A DNA stretch of 64,000 bases from Aureococcus anophagefferens (Eukaryota; Sar; Pelagophyceae; Pelagomonadales; Pelagomonadaceae). Below, one piece after another: positions 1-7,869 of the stretch. The stretch is from positions 93,254 through 157,253 of the forward strand of contig NW_008705568.1 in assembly GCF_000186865.1 (NCBI RefSeq), read 5' to 3'. The translations under genes were made by a program, and so were the position numbers. Below the pieces are notes generated by a model, which did not search any database, was not told the DNA's origin, and worked only from the letters and a program-made list of their open reading frames with translations. Numbering within the stretch: the stretch's first letter is position 1; each line of letters begins with the position of its first letter.

Positions 1-1612
1 GCGACGCGTCGGAGACCTTGGCCGGCGCGTCGGCGTCGGGGACCTTCGCCGGCGCCTCGGGCGTCACGAGCGTCGCGCTCGCGTCGGCGACGATGCCCGA
101 CGCCTCGGCGTCGTCGGGCGTCACGAGCGCGGCGGCCGCCCCGCCCGTCGTCGCCGGGGGCGTCTCGAGGGGCGCGGGCTTCGGCGCGGGCGGCGCCTCC
201 TCCGCGGGCGTCGGCGCGGCCTCCGCGGCCGGCGTGGGAGCGGCCGCCGCGAGTTCCGCCGGAACCGCCGCCGGCGTCAGCGCCACGTCGAACCAGCCCG
301 AGCCCTTCGCGTCGCGGGCCCGCCGCGGCAGCTCGCCCGCGAAGACCAGCGCCCCGTCGACCTCGACCTCGATGGACCTCGCGCCCAGCGCCCCGGGCTC
401 GTCCGCGACGCCGCCGATGGCCTTGGCGGAGGCGGAGCAGTTCCAGACGCGGAGCCGCGCGCCGGCCCGGTCGAGGACGCCGGCGCCGACGGCCAGGGCG
501 ACGTGCACGGGCCCGTCCGTCGGGATCCGCGCGACCCACGACTTGGCCGCGAGGTCCCTCCGTCGGGACGCCGGCGGCGCGGTCAACCGCGCGAGCTCCG
601 CCGCGGACCGGCTCGACGCCGGCGCGGGCCGCGGCGGCGACCCGGCGAGGAGCCGGAGCGCGTCCGGCGCGACCTCGATGACCGCGCCGTCGCCGCCGAC
701 GAGCGCGAGACCGTCCAGGCCCGCGATGCGCGCGTTGCCCCAGCCGTTGCGGATGCGCACCGTGGCGACGAAGGGCTCGGCCCGCGGCGCGATGGCCGGC
801 GGCGCGATCGCCGGCGGCGCGATCGCCGGCGGCGCGATCGCCGGCGGCGCGATCGCCGGCGGCGCGATCGCCGGCGGCGCCTCGACGACCGCCTCGGCGC
901 CCGCCTCGGCGGGCGCCTCCTCGACGACCGCCTCGGCGGGCGCCTCGAGGCCCGCGGCGACGGCCGCGAGCGCGGACCGCGCGGCGGCGGCGTCGTCGTC
1001 GCCGGGCGCGGCCTCGACGGCCGCGAGCACCGCGAGGACGACGTCGCGCCGCGCGGCGGGGAGCGCCGCGAGCCGCGCCGCGAGGGCGGCCCCCGGCGGC
1101 GCCTCGACGGGCGCGGCCTCCGGCGTCGCTTCGACGACGTCGTCGTCGACGGCGGCCTTGGCGCGCGCGGCCTGCTTGAACGCGTCGGGCACGACGGTCC
1201 GCGCGAAGACCTCCGGCGACGGCGGCGCCGCGTCGAGGACCCAGCCGCCCGACGCCGCCGCGGGCTCGTCGCCGCTCTCGTCGAAGTCGTCGTCGTACTC
1301 GTCGTCCGATTTCGTCGGCGGCGGCGCGGCCGCCGCGGGCGCGGCCGTCCGGCCCCAGGTGCGCCGCGCGTTCTCGGGCGGCGCGAGGGCCGCGAGGGGC
1401 CTCGCCGCCTTCTTGAGCTTGCCGCCCGTGCGCTGCCGGTTCGCGCCGGCCCAGTGGAGGTCGAAGCCCGCCTCCTTCTTGGCCAGGCGCACGGGCTTGG
1501 CGCTCTTGCGCGGCTTCTTCAGCTTCGTCGCCTCCTCGAGCCGCCGCAGGTACTCCATGTGCGCCGCCGTCTTCGGCGATGGCGGGCCGTCGACGGGCAC
1601 CTGCATCATCAT
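1..1612 (-). CDS. KATNIP: KATNIP-like (DUF4457) protein, C-terminus beyond window
   Basis: Open frame on the minus strand from three consecutive ATGs (1612, 1609, 1606) to the window edge, 537 residues visible, no stop. After a basic N-terminus (residues 15-60) comes an acidic linker with a DDEYDDDFDES stretch, then an Ala/Pro/Glu-rich region with a six-unit repeat (about residues 244-273). Two segments resemble the DUF4457 repeat of katanin-interacting protein (KIAA0556/KATNIP): VRIRNGWGNARIAGLDGL near residue 281 and LRVWNCSASAKAIGGV near 388, the latter followed by EVEVDGALVFAGEL. In animals KATNIP acts at the ciliary base and on microtubules; the role here is inferred from that family. 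The family match is from recalled motifs, not a search. A long + strand open frame over the same bases has low-complexity Ser/Ala content and is a shadow. Confidence 0.72.
   Translation of the reverse strand, partial: MMMQVPVDGPPSPKTAAHMEYLRRLEEATKLKKPRKSAKPVRLAKKEAGFDLHWAGANRQRTGGKLKKAARPLAALAPPENARRTWGRTAAPAAAAPPPTKSDDEYDDDFDESGDEPAAASGGWVLDAAPPSPEVFARTVVPDAFKQAARAKAAVDDDVVEATPEAAPVEAPPGAALAARLAALPAARRDVVLAVLAAVEAAPGDDDAAAARSALAAVAAGLEAPAEAVVEEAPAEAGAEAVVEAPPAIAPPAIAPPAIAPPAIAPPAIAPPAIAPRAEPFVATVRIRNGWGNARIAGLDGLALVGGDGAVIEVAPDALRLLAGSPPRPAPASSRSAAELARLTAPPASRRRDLAAKSWVARIPTDGPVHVALAVGAGVLDRAGARLRVWNCSASAKAIGGVADEPGALGARSIEVEVDGALVFAGELPRRARDAKGSGWFDVALTPAAVPAELAAAAPTPAAEAAPTPAEEAPPAPKPAPLETPPATTGGAAAALVTPDDAEASGIVADASATLVTPEAPAKVPDADAPAKVSDAS
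791..880. repeat. 15-bp minisatellite, six units
   Basis: Six head-to-tail copies of a 15-base unit (GATCGCCGGCGGCGC; the first unit has one variant base). The length is a multiple of three, so the repeat stays in frame in the KATNIP-like gene and encodes a repeated Ala-Pro-Pro-Ala-Ile pentapeptide. Copy number is probably variable between strains. Confidence 0.95.
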
Positions 1613-1778
1613 GGCGGCCGTCGGAGGCTGCCCGGGACCGTGCGCGGCTGCTCTGTGCGTTTTTAAAGTTGTTTGAGGGGTTAACTGAGCGCGCACCCCC
1701 TTCAATAACTAGCTCAACACTCACCTTGCACTTGAGGCTGATTGGTCCGTCTCAACTCTCGCTGGCTGCCCCGACACC
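1613..1778. promoter_or_regulatory. divergent intergenic promoter region
   Basis: 166 bp between the start of the minus-strand KATNIP-like gene and the start of the plus-strand serine hydrolase. It is clearly less GC-rich than its flanks and contains GATTGG (reverse of CCAATC, a CCAAT-box-like site) near 1740. No TATA box is obvious. Shared promoter function is inferred from geometry. Confidence 0.5.
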
Positions 1779-3050
1779 ATGATGGGACGCCTCCTTCTCA
1801 TCGGCGCGCTGCTGGCGCCCGTCGCCGCCGCCGCCGACGTCGCCGCGGCGCTCAAGAGCACCTGCGAGGGCGTCGCGACGAAGTACGACGTGTCCTGCTC
1901 CATGGCCCTCTACGGCCGGTCCGGCGGTACGACGCTCGACGCGACGGCCTCGGCGGGCTTCATCGACGGCGGCCTCGGCCTCGGCACGAAGGCCGTGCCG
2001 GCCTCCGACGACGACGTTTATGTCTACGGGTCAATCACAAAAATGTTCACGGCGAGCGCCATCTACCAGCTCGCGGAGAGGGGCGCGCTCGGCCTCGACG
2101 ACTCGCTCGCGTACCACGTCGACGCCATGCTCCCGGGAACGGCGACCCTCGCCACGGCCGTCCTCGTCAACGACACGGCGCGCGCCGGCACGATCACGCT
2201 GCGCCACGCGCTCCACATGAAGTCCGGCATCTCCGACTACGACGGCGAAAAGTACGCGTACGAACAGTTTGCGAACCGGAGCCGCGACTTCTCGCCGCTC
2301 GACATCCTGCTGGGCGGCTTCGTGAATGGGAGCCTGGAATTCACGCCGGGCAAGTACCAGGACTACTCGTCCACGAACTACATCCTGCTCGGCTTGGTCG
2401 CGGCGCGGTACGACGCGCCCGACGTCAAAGATCCCTACGCGGCGTGGAAGGCCTTCGACCAGGCCGCCGCGGCCAAGGGCACGCTCTCCAAGGCGTCGAA
2501 GTTCGTCGACGCGGGCCCCTGCGACGCGTTCACGCCCGTCAAGGGCTTCATGGAGCAGCGCCGGGGCCCCACGATCGAGGTCTCGGACGTCTCCTGCGTC
2601 GGCGGGTGGTCCGCGGGCAACCTCGTGGGCCCGGTCCGCGACGTCGCCAAGTTCACGCAGGCGCTCTACGGCCTCGAGGGCATCGTCACGAACGCGTCGC
2701 TGGCCGACATGACCTACTGGGGCGACGCCCGCTTCGCCTGGTACGGCGCGGGCACCTTCGACCTCGCGTTCTCCGTCGGCGGAAACGTCAGGGCCGTGGG
2801 CCACGTCGGCGACACCTACGGCTACCAGTCCCAGGCGACCTACTTCCCGGACTACGGCTTCACGCTGGCCGTCGCGACGAACGCGGAGATGGAGGCCCAG
2901 GCGCAGCCGGGCGACGCGACGTGCGTCGGCTTCCACGCCGTCCTCGCCGCGCTCGGCCTCGGGCCGCGGCTCGAGTGCGCCTTCGTCGTGCCCCGGGGCC
3001 GCCGCTTCATGGGCACCTGCGAGTGCAAGAACGCGACGGCGCTCCCGTAG
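1779..3050 (+). CDS. secreted serine hydrolase, class C beta-lactamase / D-Ala-D-Ala carboxypeptidase fold
   Basis: 423 residues. The N-terminus (about residues 1-19, MMGRLLLIGALLAPVAAAA) is a good signal peptide, so the product probably enters the secretory pathway. The SxxK catalytic motif is at residues 85-88 (S-I-T-K), followed by MFTASAIYQLAERGALGLDD as in the LACTB/EstB/R61 family. The second motif is Y196 in DYSSTNYILLG, and the third is probably HVGDTYGY near residue 347. All three catalytic elements are present and the length fits the family. The substrate cannot be read from sequence; peptidase, esterase or amidase activity are all possible. The downstream sulfotransferase gene converges, with 46 bp between stop codons. 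Confidence 0.85.
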   Translation: MMGRLLLIGALLAPVAAAADVAAALKSTCEGVATKYDVSCSMALYGRSGGTTLDATASAGFIDGGLGLGTKAVPASDDDVYVYGSITKMFTASAIYQLAERGALGLDDSLAYHVDAMLPGTATLATAVLVNDTARAGTITLRHALHMKSGISDYDGEKYAYEQFANRSRDFSPLDILLGGFVNGSLEFTPGKYQDYSSTNYILLGLVAARYDAPDVKDPYAAWKAFDQAAAAKGTLSKASKFVDAGPCDAFTPVKGFMEQRRGPTIEVSDVSCVGGWSAGNLVGPVRDVAKFTQALYGLEGIVTNASLADMTYWGDARFAWYGAGTFDLAFSVGGNVRAVGHVGDTYGYQSQATYFPDYGFTLAVATNAEMEAQAQPGDATCVGFHAVLAALGLGPRLECAFVVPRGRRFMGTCECKNATALP

Positions 3051-3096
3051 GCCGCCGTTTGTTTTAAAACCGCACTTACTACAGCGGCGACGGTCC

Positions 3097-4354
3097 TTAG
3101 CCGTAGTCGAGCACCGCGGCGGCGTCGAGCGCGCGCATCGCGCAGCCGCGCGCGCACGCGCTCATGAGCAGCGTCGAGCTCGACTGGCGGTCGTCGCCGA
3201 AGACGGCGCTGTTGTCGCGGATCTGGGCGCCCAGCGTCATGGCGACGTGGAGGTGGCGCGAGAAGAGGGCGACGAGGTCGCGCCAGGCGACGCCGCTCCG
3301 CTCGAGCTTCGCGACGCGCGCGTCGAGCGCCGCGCCCGCGGCCGCGTGGACGCGCGTCTCGAGCGCGAAGGCGCGCGTCGCCTCGACCTTGTCGCGCTCG
3401 CAGGTCCAGCGCGCCTTGGCGTAGGCCGACTGGCGCGACGGCGCCGGCTTCGTCGCGTTGCGAGGCGCGTCGCGGTCGTGGTACTTCGCGAGCGGCGGCA
3501 CGACGTCGCCGAGCGGGAGGCCGTGCGTCAAAGCGAAGGCCACGAGGGACTCGTTGTAGCGCTCCATGACCCAGACGTCCTCGAACTTGGCGACGACGCT
3601 TTCGGCCGTCTTCTTCAGGCCCTCGCCGCGCTTGCCGTCCGCGCTCCAAAACCGGATCGCGACGTCCGCGCCCTCCTTGCAGTTCACGGGCTCGCCCCGC
3701 AGCACGCGCTTCTCGCCGCGCGAGTAGAGCCGCTTCGTCGGGTCCCGCGCCGTCGTCACGACCATGCGCTGCTTGCGCTCGAAGTGCGCCTCGACCCAGG
3801 GGCCCCAGCCGCGGTGCGCCTGTGTGGAAATCAACCACTGGTTTGGGACGTCGGGGCCAAACTTCAGAACTCTCTAGCTCATTCAAATCGAAGTCGATTC
3901 GGCTGATTTTTGGACGGATCGATTGCTCTCGTCGAGTTCTCGAAGCACAGCGAAAGAGTCTGGTCCAAACCGTTCGATTACGCGCACATTGAAGTCGGGT
4001 TGAAGATTTGATTTCCACACAGCGGTGCGCCAGCGCCCACTTCGGGTCGCCCTTGGGCCGCTTCTCGACGGCGGCGGCGAAGCTCAGGGCGCCGCCGTGC
4101 TGCCAGCAGGGGATGCCGCGCTTCGCCGCGAGCTCGCTGAGGAGCGCCGCCGCCGTCGACGAGCCCGTCTCCGGGATCTTGATGAGCACGAGCTGCGGCG
4201 ACAGCGGCCGGGCGCCCCGGACGGAGACGCGGAGCGGCGCCGGCGGCGCGACGGCGGCGAGCGCGTCGACGATCTCCGGCGCGTCGCAGCGGCACTTCTT
4301 GTCCGCGCTCGCGGCGTGGAGGAATACGAGGAGCCAGCGGCAGCCCCGCACCAT
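3097..4354 (-). CDS. sulfotransferase (PAPS-dependent, Golgi type), one introner intron
   Basis: Two exons, 4354-4031 and 3819-3097, joined in frame give 348 residues. Exon 1 starts with a hydrophobic segment (MVRGCRWLLVFLHAASA, signal peptide or signal anchor). The 5'-phosphosulfate loop is KIPETGSSTAAALL (residues 59-72). The 3'-phosphate site is in exon 2: VVTTARDPTKRLYSR, with Arg133. These are the two PAPS-binding elements of membrane sulfotransferases acting on carbohydrates or lipids. The acceptor is unknown. The intron lies between the two sites, so both exons are needed for activity. The join restores ALAHRGWGPW with nothing added or lost if the GC-AG sites are used; an alternative in-frame GT-AG choice would add four residues. 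Transcribed divergently from the transporter-like gene, with only 69 bp between starts. Confidence 0.8.
3820..4030 (-). mobile_element. introner element, family A copy 1 (211-nt intron)
   Basis: In gene sense the intron starts GCGCACCG and ends CCACACAG; the exon then resumes with GCGCACCG. The 8-bp target duplication is thus perfect, and the element itself is CTGTGTGG...CCACACAG, a perfect 8-bp terminal inverted repeat. The 3' splice site is the element's own CAG; the 5' splice site (GC) is the first two bases of the duplicated target. Same orientation relative to its gene as copies 2 and 4. Confidence 0.88.
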
Positions 4355-4423
4355 CGTGCCCTTCGCTTTTTTAATAGCATTGAAGAATCCTTGAAGTGCT
4401 CGTTGACCTTGCTCTCCGAAGGC
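4355..4423. promoter_or_regulatory. 69-bp bidirectional promoter region
   Basis: Separates the start codons of the divergent sulfotransferase and YdcZ-like genes. The central TTTTTTAATAG tract is the only A+T-rich element and could serve as a TATA-like site. Both 5' UTRs must be very short if both genes start here. Confidence 0.45.
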
Positions 4424-5783
4424 ATGGGCAGCTTGGAGCGGCCCGTCTGCGTGCTGCTGGCCCTCGCCGCGGGCTGCGGCACGGCCGTGCAATCCGTGGT
4501 CAACTTCTCGCTGTCCCAGCACGTCCTGGGCGATGAATTGCAGCGCAAGTTCGTGGCCGGCTTCGTCTCGTTCGCCGGTGGCGCATGCCTCATGGTCGTC
4601 TGCAACGCGGCGCTCGCGGCGTACCGCCATGTCCAGCACCGGCGCGACCCGCTGCGCCACCGCGACGAGTGCCGCGCGCCGCGGCGCTGCTGGCACTGCT
4701 GCGGCGGGCTCCTCGGTAGCACGGGCATGACGCTGCTCCTCGTCGCCAACGGCCGCGTCGGCTACGCGCTGCCGAGCGTCGCGCGGCTGACGGCGCTGCT
4801 GCTTTTTTCCGCCATTTTCGACCACGTCGGCGCCTTCGGCGCCTCCTTGCGGCGGCTCACGGCGCGGCGCGGCGGGCTGCTGGCGCTCGCGACGGCCGGC
4901 GCCTCGGTCGCCGTGACCTTCGACGGCGCGGCCGCGGCGGCCGTGGACGAAAAGGCGGTCCTCGCGACCGCGGGCGCGGCGGCGCTCGGCTTCGCCGCGG
5001 GATCGCTGACGCCCGTGCAGGCGTCGGCGAACCGGCTCCTCGCGGAGCGGCTCGGCGCGAAGATCCGGGGCACGCTCGTGTGCCGAAACCAAATCTTCAA
5101 CCCGACTTCAATGTGCGCGTACGCGACAGTTTCGACGCAAGCTTTTCGGCTGTGCTTCGAGAACTCGACGAGAGCAATCGATTCGTCCAAAAATCAGCCG
5201 AATCGACTTCGATTTGACCGAGCTAGAGACTTCTCAAGTTTGGTCAGGACCACCCAAACCAGTGGTTGGTTTCGGCACAGGCACGCTCGTGAGCTTCGGC
5301 GGCGGCGTCGCGTGCCTGGCCGTGGAGTCGGCCGCCGCGGGCGCGCGCCTCGCCTTCGACGGCGAAGCGCGGCCCTGGATGTTCTTCGGCGTCCTGTGGC
5401 GGTGACGATTTTCGAGAGATTTCGGCTGGGAAAACGATGAAAAATTGTTACCGACATGCTTGGTAGGCCGCCGCGTCATCGGCCTCGCGACGTCGTTCAC
5501 GCTTCAGATCGTCTCGAACATCGCCTGCAGCCTCGTCCTCGACGCCTACGGCGTCGGCCTCGACGACCCGCGGCGGCCCGCGCCGCTCCAGGTCGCCGGC
5601 GTGGGCCTCGCGCTCCTCGCGGCCGCCGCGCTCGCCCGCGACAAGCGACCGGCGGCGCCGACGCACGCGCCGCTGCCCCAGGAGGAGAGCCCGGACGCCG
5701 TCGAGCTCGCGGCGCTCGAACGGAGGACGCACGTCGCGCTGCTCCGCCTCGCGCTCGACGACCGGCCGGCGCGCCTCGCTTAA
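4424..5783 (+). CDS. DMT/YdcZ (DUF606)-like multi-pass membrane protein, two introner introns
   Basis: Exons 4424-5069, 5281-5388 and 5467-5783 join to 356 residues. The two halves resemble each other: VAGFVSFAGGACLMVV in the first and GTLVSFGGGVACLAVE in the second, as in the duplicated YdcZ family of the drug/metabolite transporter superfamily. Eight or more hydrophobic segments are visible, including AILALAAGCGTA-like helix 1, the LRLTALLLFSAIFDH region and ATSFTLQIVSNIACSLVL near the end. Substrate unknown. The first splice junction is fixed by the family pattern: only the GC-AG choice gives KIRGTLVSFGGG. The second junction keeps frame with GC at 5389, but the exon edge there is less certain. 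The stop codon lies 7 bp from that of the convergent neighbour. Confidence 0.7.
5070..5280 (+). mobile_element. introner element, family A copy 2 (211-nt intron)
   Basis: Left boundary GCACGCTC followed by GTGTGCCGAAACCAA; right boundary GGTTTCGGCACAG followed by GCACGCTC. Perfect 8-bp target duplication. The inverted terminal repeats extend about 12 bp with one mismatch at the outermost base. Exactly the same length as copy 1 and in the same orientation relative to its gene. Confidence 0.9.
5389..5466 (+). mobile_element. introner element, family C copy 1 (about 78-nt intron)
   Basis: Shares a core (CGATTTTCGAGAGATTTCGG, then GGGAAAAC, AAATYGTYACCG and CATGCTTGGTAG) with the intron at 48800-48887 in an unrelated gene. 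The 3' splice site is GGTAG at 5466. A 5' GC at 5389 is the only nearby site that keeps the downstream frame. No convincing target duplication is visible, and similarity to copy 2 extends into the bases taken here as the 5' splice site, so the left boundary is uncertain. Confidence 0.6.
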
Positions 5784-5790
5784 AACGTTC

Positions 5791-6486
5791 TTACTTCTTC
5801 GCGACGACGTCGTAGTAGGGGCTCCAGGAGGGGACGCCGTAGCCCTGGCACTTGATCGCCTCCTCGGACAGGCTCGCGGTCCGGAAGCCCCACTGCTGGA
5901 ACCAGAACGCGTCCGCCGGCAGCCCGCAGTTCTCGCCCTGGAGCTCCTCGTTCATGCGGTGGTAGGGCGACCACTTGGGCACGCCGTTGCCGTAGTCGCG
6001 CTTCTTGTCCTCGGACATGGAGCCCTTGAACCCCCACTGCTCCCACCACGCCTGGTCGCCGAGCGGCTCGTCGACGTAGTCGGGCACGGGCGGCAGGGCC
6101 CGCCGCGACGACGGCGGCCGCGACGACCGCGCCGTCGCCGGGCCCCGCGACCGCGCGGACGACGGGGGTCGCGACCGGCCGCTGCTCGGCCGCGCGGAGC
6201 TGAGCACCGCGGGCGTCGGCGGCCGCTGGAACAGCTTCGTCGCGGACGGCACGCGCCGGAACTCCTGGCCGTCGCGCCCGCGGAAGGACGCGCCCATGGG
6301 GTTCTCGCGCCGCTGCGTGCCGCTGCCCGGCCGCGGCGGCCGGTGCCGCTTCGCCGTGAACTTCATGCCCGCCGTGACGCCCGCGGGCAGCTCCGTGGAG
6401 AAGCGCGCGCCGCTCTCGTCGCGGAAGAGCAGCTGCTGCCCGGGCTTCGCGCCGCGCGGGCAGATGAGCGTGATGTCGCCGTCCAT
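5791..6486 (-). CDS. 'WGF' repeat protein, paralogue of the divergent neighbour
   Basis: 231 residues, no recognised family. Residues 1-45 form a conserved N-terminal module (CPRGAKPGQQLLFRDESG, then LPAGVTAGMKFTAKR), reminiscent of the short P-x-G-V-x-x-G-x-x-F-x-V motif seen in many stramenopile proteins. The middle is Ser/Arg/Pro-rich and probably disordered. The C-terminal third has two copies of a roughly 35-residue unit: WWEQWGFKGSMSEDKKRDYG...VPKWSPYHR and FWFQQWGFRTASLSEE...GVPSWSPYY. Function unknown. A cytoskeletal or flagellar role would be a guess based only on repeat architecture. Confidence 0.8.
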   Translation of the reverse strand: MDGDITLICPRGAKPGQQLLFRDESGARFSTELPAGVTAGMKFTAKRHRPPRPGSGTQRRENPMGASFRGRDGQEFRRVPSATKLFQRPPTPAVLSSARPSSGRSRPPSSARSRGPATARSSRPPSSRRALPPVPDYVDEPLGDQAWWEQWGFKGSMSEDKKRDYGNGVPKWSPYHRMNEELQGENCGLPADAFWFQQWGFRTASLSEEAIKCQGYGVPSWSPYYDVVAKK

Positions 6487-6745
6487 CTCCCGGCGGCGCT
6501 ACAGAGATGTTCCTCCAGGGTAAATGCCGGCTTTTCAGGATCCTCATGTTGACGCCTCTAAAAGAACGCGGCGCGCTAACGGGATAGACGCGCGCGTGGG
6601 CACCAAACGCTGCCCGCCGGGCGATCTTGCGCGCGGCTCCAGCCTCGAAGGGGCGTCGCCCATCGTGCGCGCAGCTCCCGGGTCTCCCAAGGTGTCGCCC
6701 GTCGCCGCTCGCCGGCCGCTCCTCTGAGGTGTCCGTCCGGTGCCC
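6487..6745. promoter_or_regulatory. intergenic region between divergent paralogues
   Basis: 259 bp separating the starts of the two WGF-repeat genes. It includes a more A+T-rich patch around 6525-6560. The inverted gene pair implies a local inverted duplication; the spacer shows no obvious palindrome left from that event. Confidence 0.45.
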
Positions 6746-7624
6746 ATGGGCGTCGACGATGACGTCGTCGTGCTCGTGTGCCCCGAGGGCGCCGGGCCCG
6801 ACCAGCCCATCTTCTTCCGCGACCGCGGCGAGAAGTGCAAGACCGTCGTCCCGCGGAACGTGCGGCCCGGCCAGCGCTTCAAAGTGAAGCGGAGCGAGTG
6901 CCTCCTCCGCAAAAAGGAGCGGCCGAGGACCGCGCAGGCCGCGCTCAGAACACGGCGGCCCGCCGGCGTGCCCGAGCTGAAGACGACGGAGATGGACGCG
7001 CACGCCAAGTCGACGCAGGCCATGATGGACCTCATGATGCCGCGGTCGCTCCGCCGGTCCGTGTCGCGTCCCGAGATCACGCCGGCGGACCGCGCGCTCA
7101 TCACGGCCTACCAGGCGCGCCAGCGCGCGGGCAAGTGCCAGGACGAGGGCTTCTGGAAGCAGCAGGGCTTCCGCGCCGCCGGCGACCCCGACGCGTTGAC
7201 GGCCGAGAAGAAGAAGGACTACGGCTACGGCGCGCCCAAGTGGTCGCCCTACTACCGCCAGCTCGAGCCCGACAAGGTCCGGTCCAAGGAGGCCCAGGAG
7301 CGCTCCACCAAGGCCTTGGGCGATCAGGCCTGGTGGGAGCAGTACGGCTTCAAGGGCTCCATGTCCGAGGAGAAGAAGCGCGACTACGGCAACGGCGTGC
7401 CCGGCTGGAGCCCCTACCACCGCTCCGACGAGCTCAAGCCCGGCGAGAAGCCGGGCGAGAAGACGGGCCTGCCCGCCGACGCCTTCTGGTTCCAGCAGTG
7501 GGGCTTCCGCACCGGCGCCGTCTCCGAGGAGAAGCGCCGCGACTACGGCTACGGCGTGCCCATGTGGTCGCCCTACTACCGGTCCAACAAGCCCCCGCGG
7601 AGCGCGCCGAGCGCGCCCAAGTGA
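6746..7624 (+). CDS. 'WGF' repeat protein, three repeat units
   Basis: 292 residues from the ATG at 6746; an upstream in-frame GTG at 6740 is ignored. Same plan as its divergent neighbour. The N-terminal module (VCPEGAGPDQPIFFRDRGEK, then VPRNVRPGQRFKVKR) is followed by a basic linker and three units of the type F/W-W-x-Q-x-GF...SEEKKRDYG-x-G-x-P-x-WSPYYR, near residues 130-165, 190-222 and 244-276. It has one more unit than the neighbour, and the LGDQAWWEQYGFKGSMSE unit is nearly identical in both. No known enzyme motif. The unit is probably a structural or binding repeat; I do not recognise it. Confidence 0.85.
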   Translation: MGVDDDVVVLVCPEGAGPDQPIFFRDRGEKCKTVVPRNVRPGQRFKVKRSECLLRKKERPRTAQAALRTRRPAGVPELKTTEMDAHAKSTQAMMDLMMPRSLRRSVSRPEITPADRALITAYQARQRAGKCQDEGFWKQQGFRAAGDPDALTAEKKKDYGYGAPKWSPYYRQLEPDKVRSKEAQERSTKALGDQAWWEQYGFKGSMSEEKKRDYGNGVPGWSPYHRSDELKPGEKPGEKTGLPADAFWFQQWGFRTGAVSEEKRRDYGYGVPMWSPYYRSNKPPRSAPSAPK

Positions 7625-7869
7625 GAGGTGGGAGTGCGGGGGGTGTGGGAGGAGCCGATCGGATTAATTGCTCGAACTTGACATGCAAGTTGCTCGTTGA
7701 AGGCGAAGTACGACAGAGCCGACGACTCGGCCGACGCTGCGCCCGCAAAAGGCTCCGCGTCGTCCTTCGGCTCAGCGCTGTGTCCGCACCGGTCGCCCCA
7801 CACGTCGTGCGCGTGGCCGCATTGACCACCCGCTACATCTTCTCCTCGCGCCGCGCCGTCTCGTAGCTC

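Noticed and set aside
791..880. CRISPR-like array
   Set aside because: 15-bp units in direct contact without spacers, inside a coding frame: a minisatellite.
18..1676. Long open frame on the + strand, 552 residues
   Set aside because: Ser/Ala low-complexity shadow of the minus-strand KATNIP-like gene; no recognisable motif.
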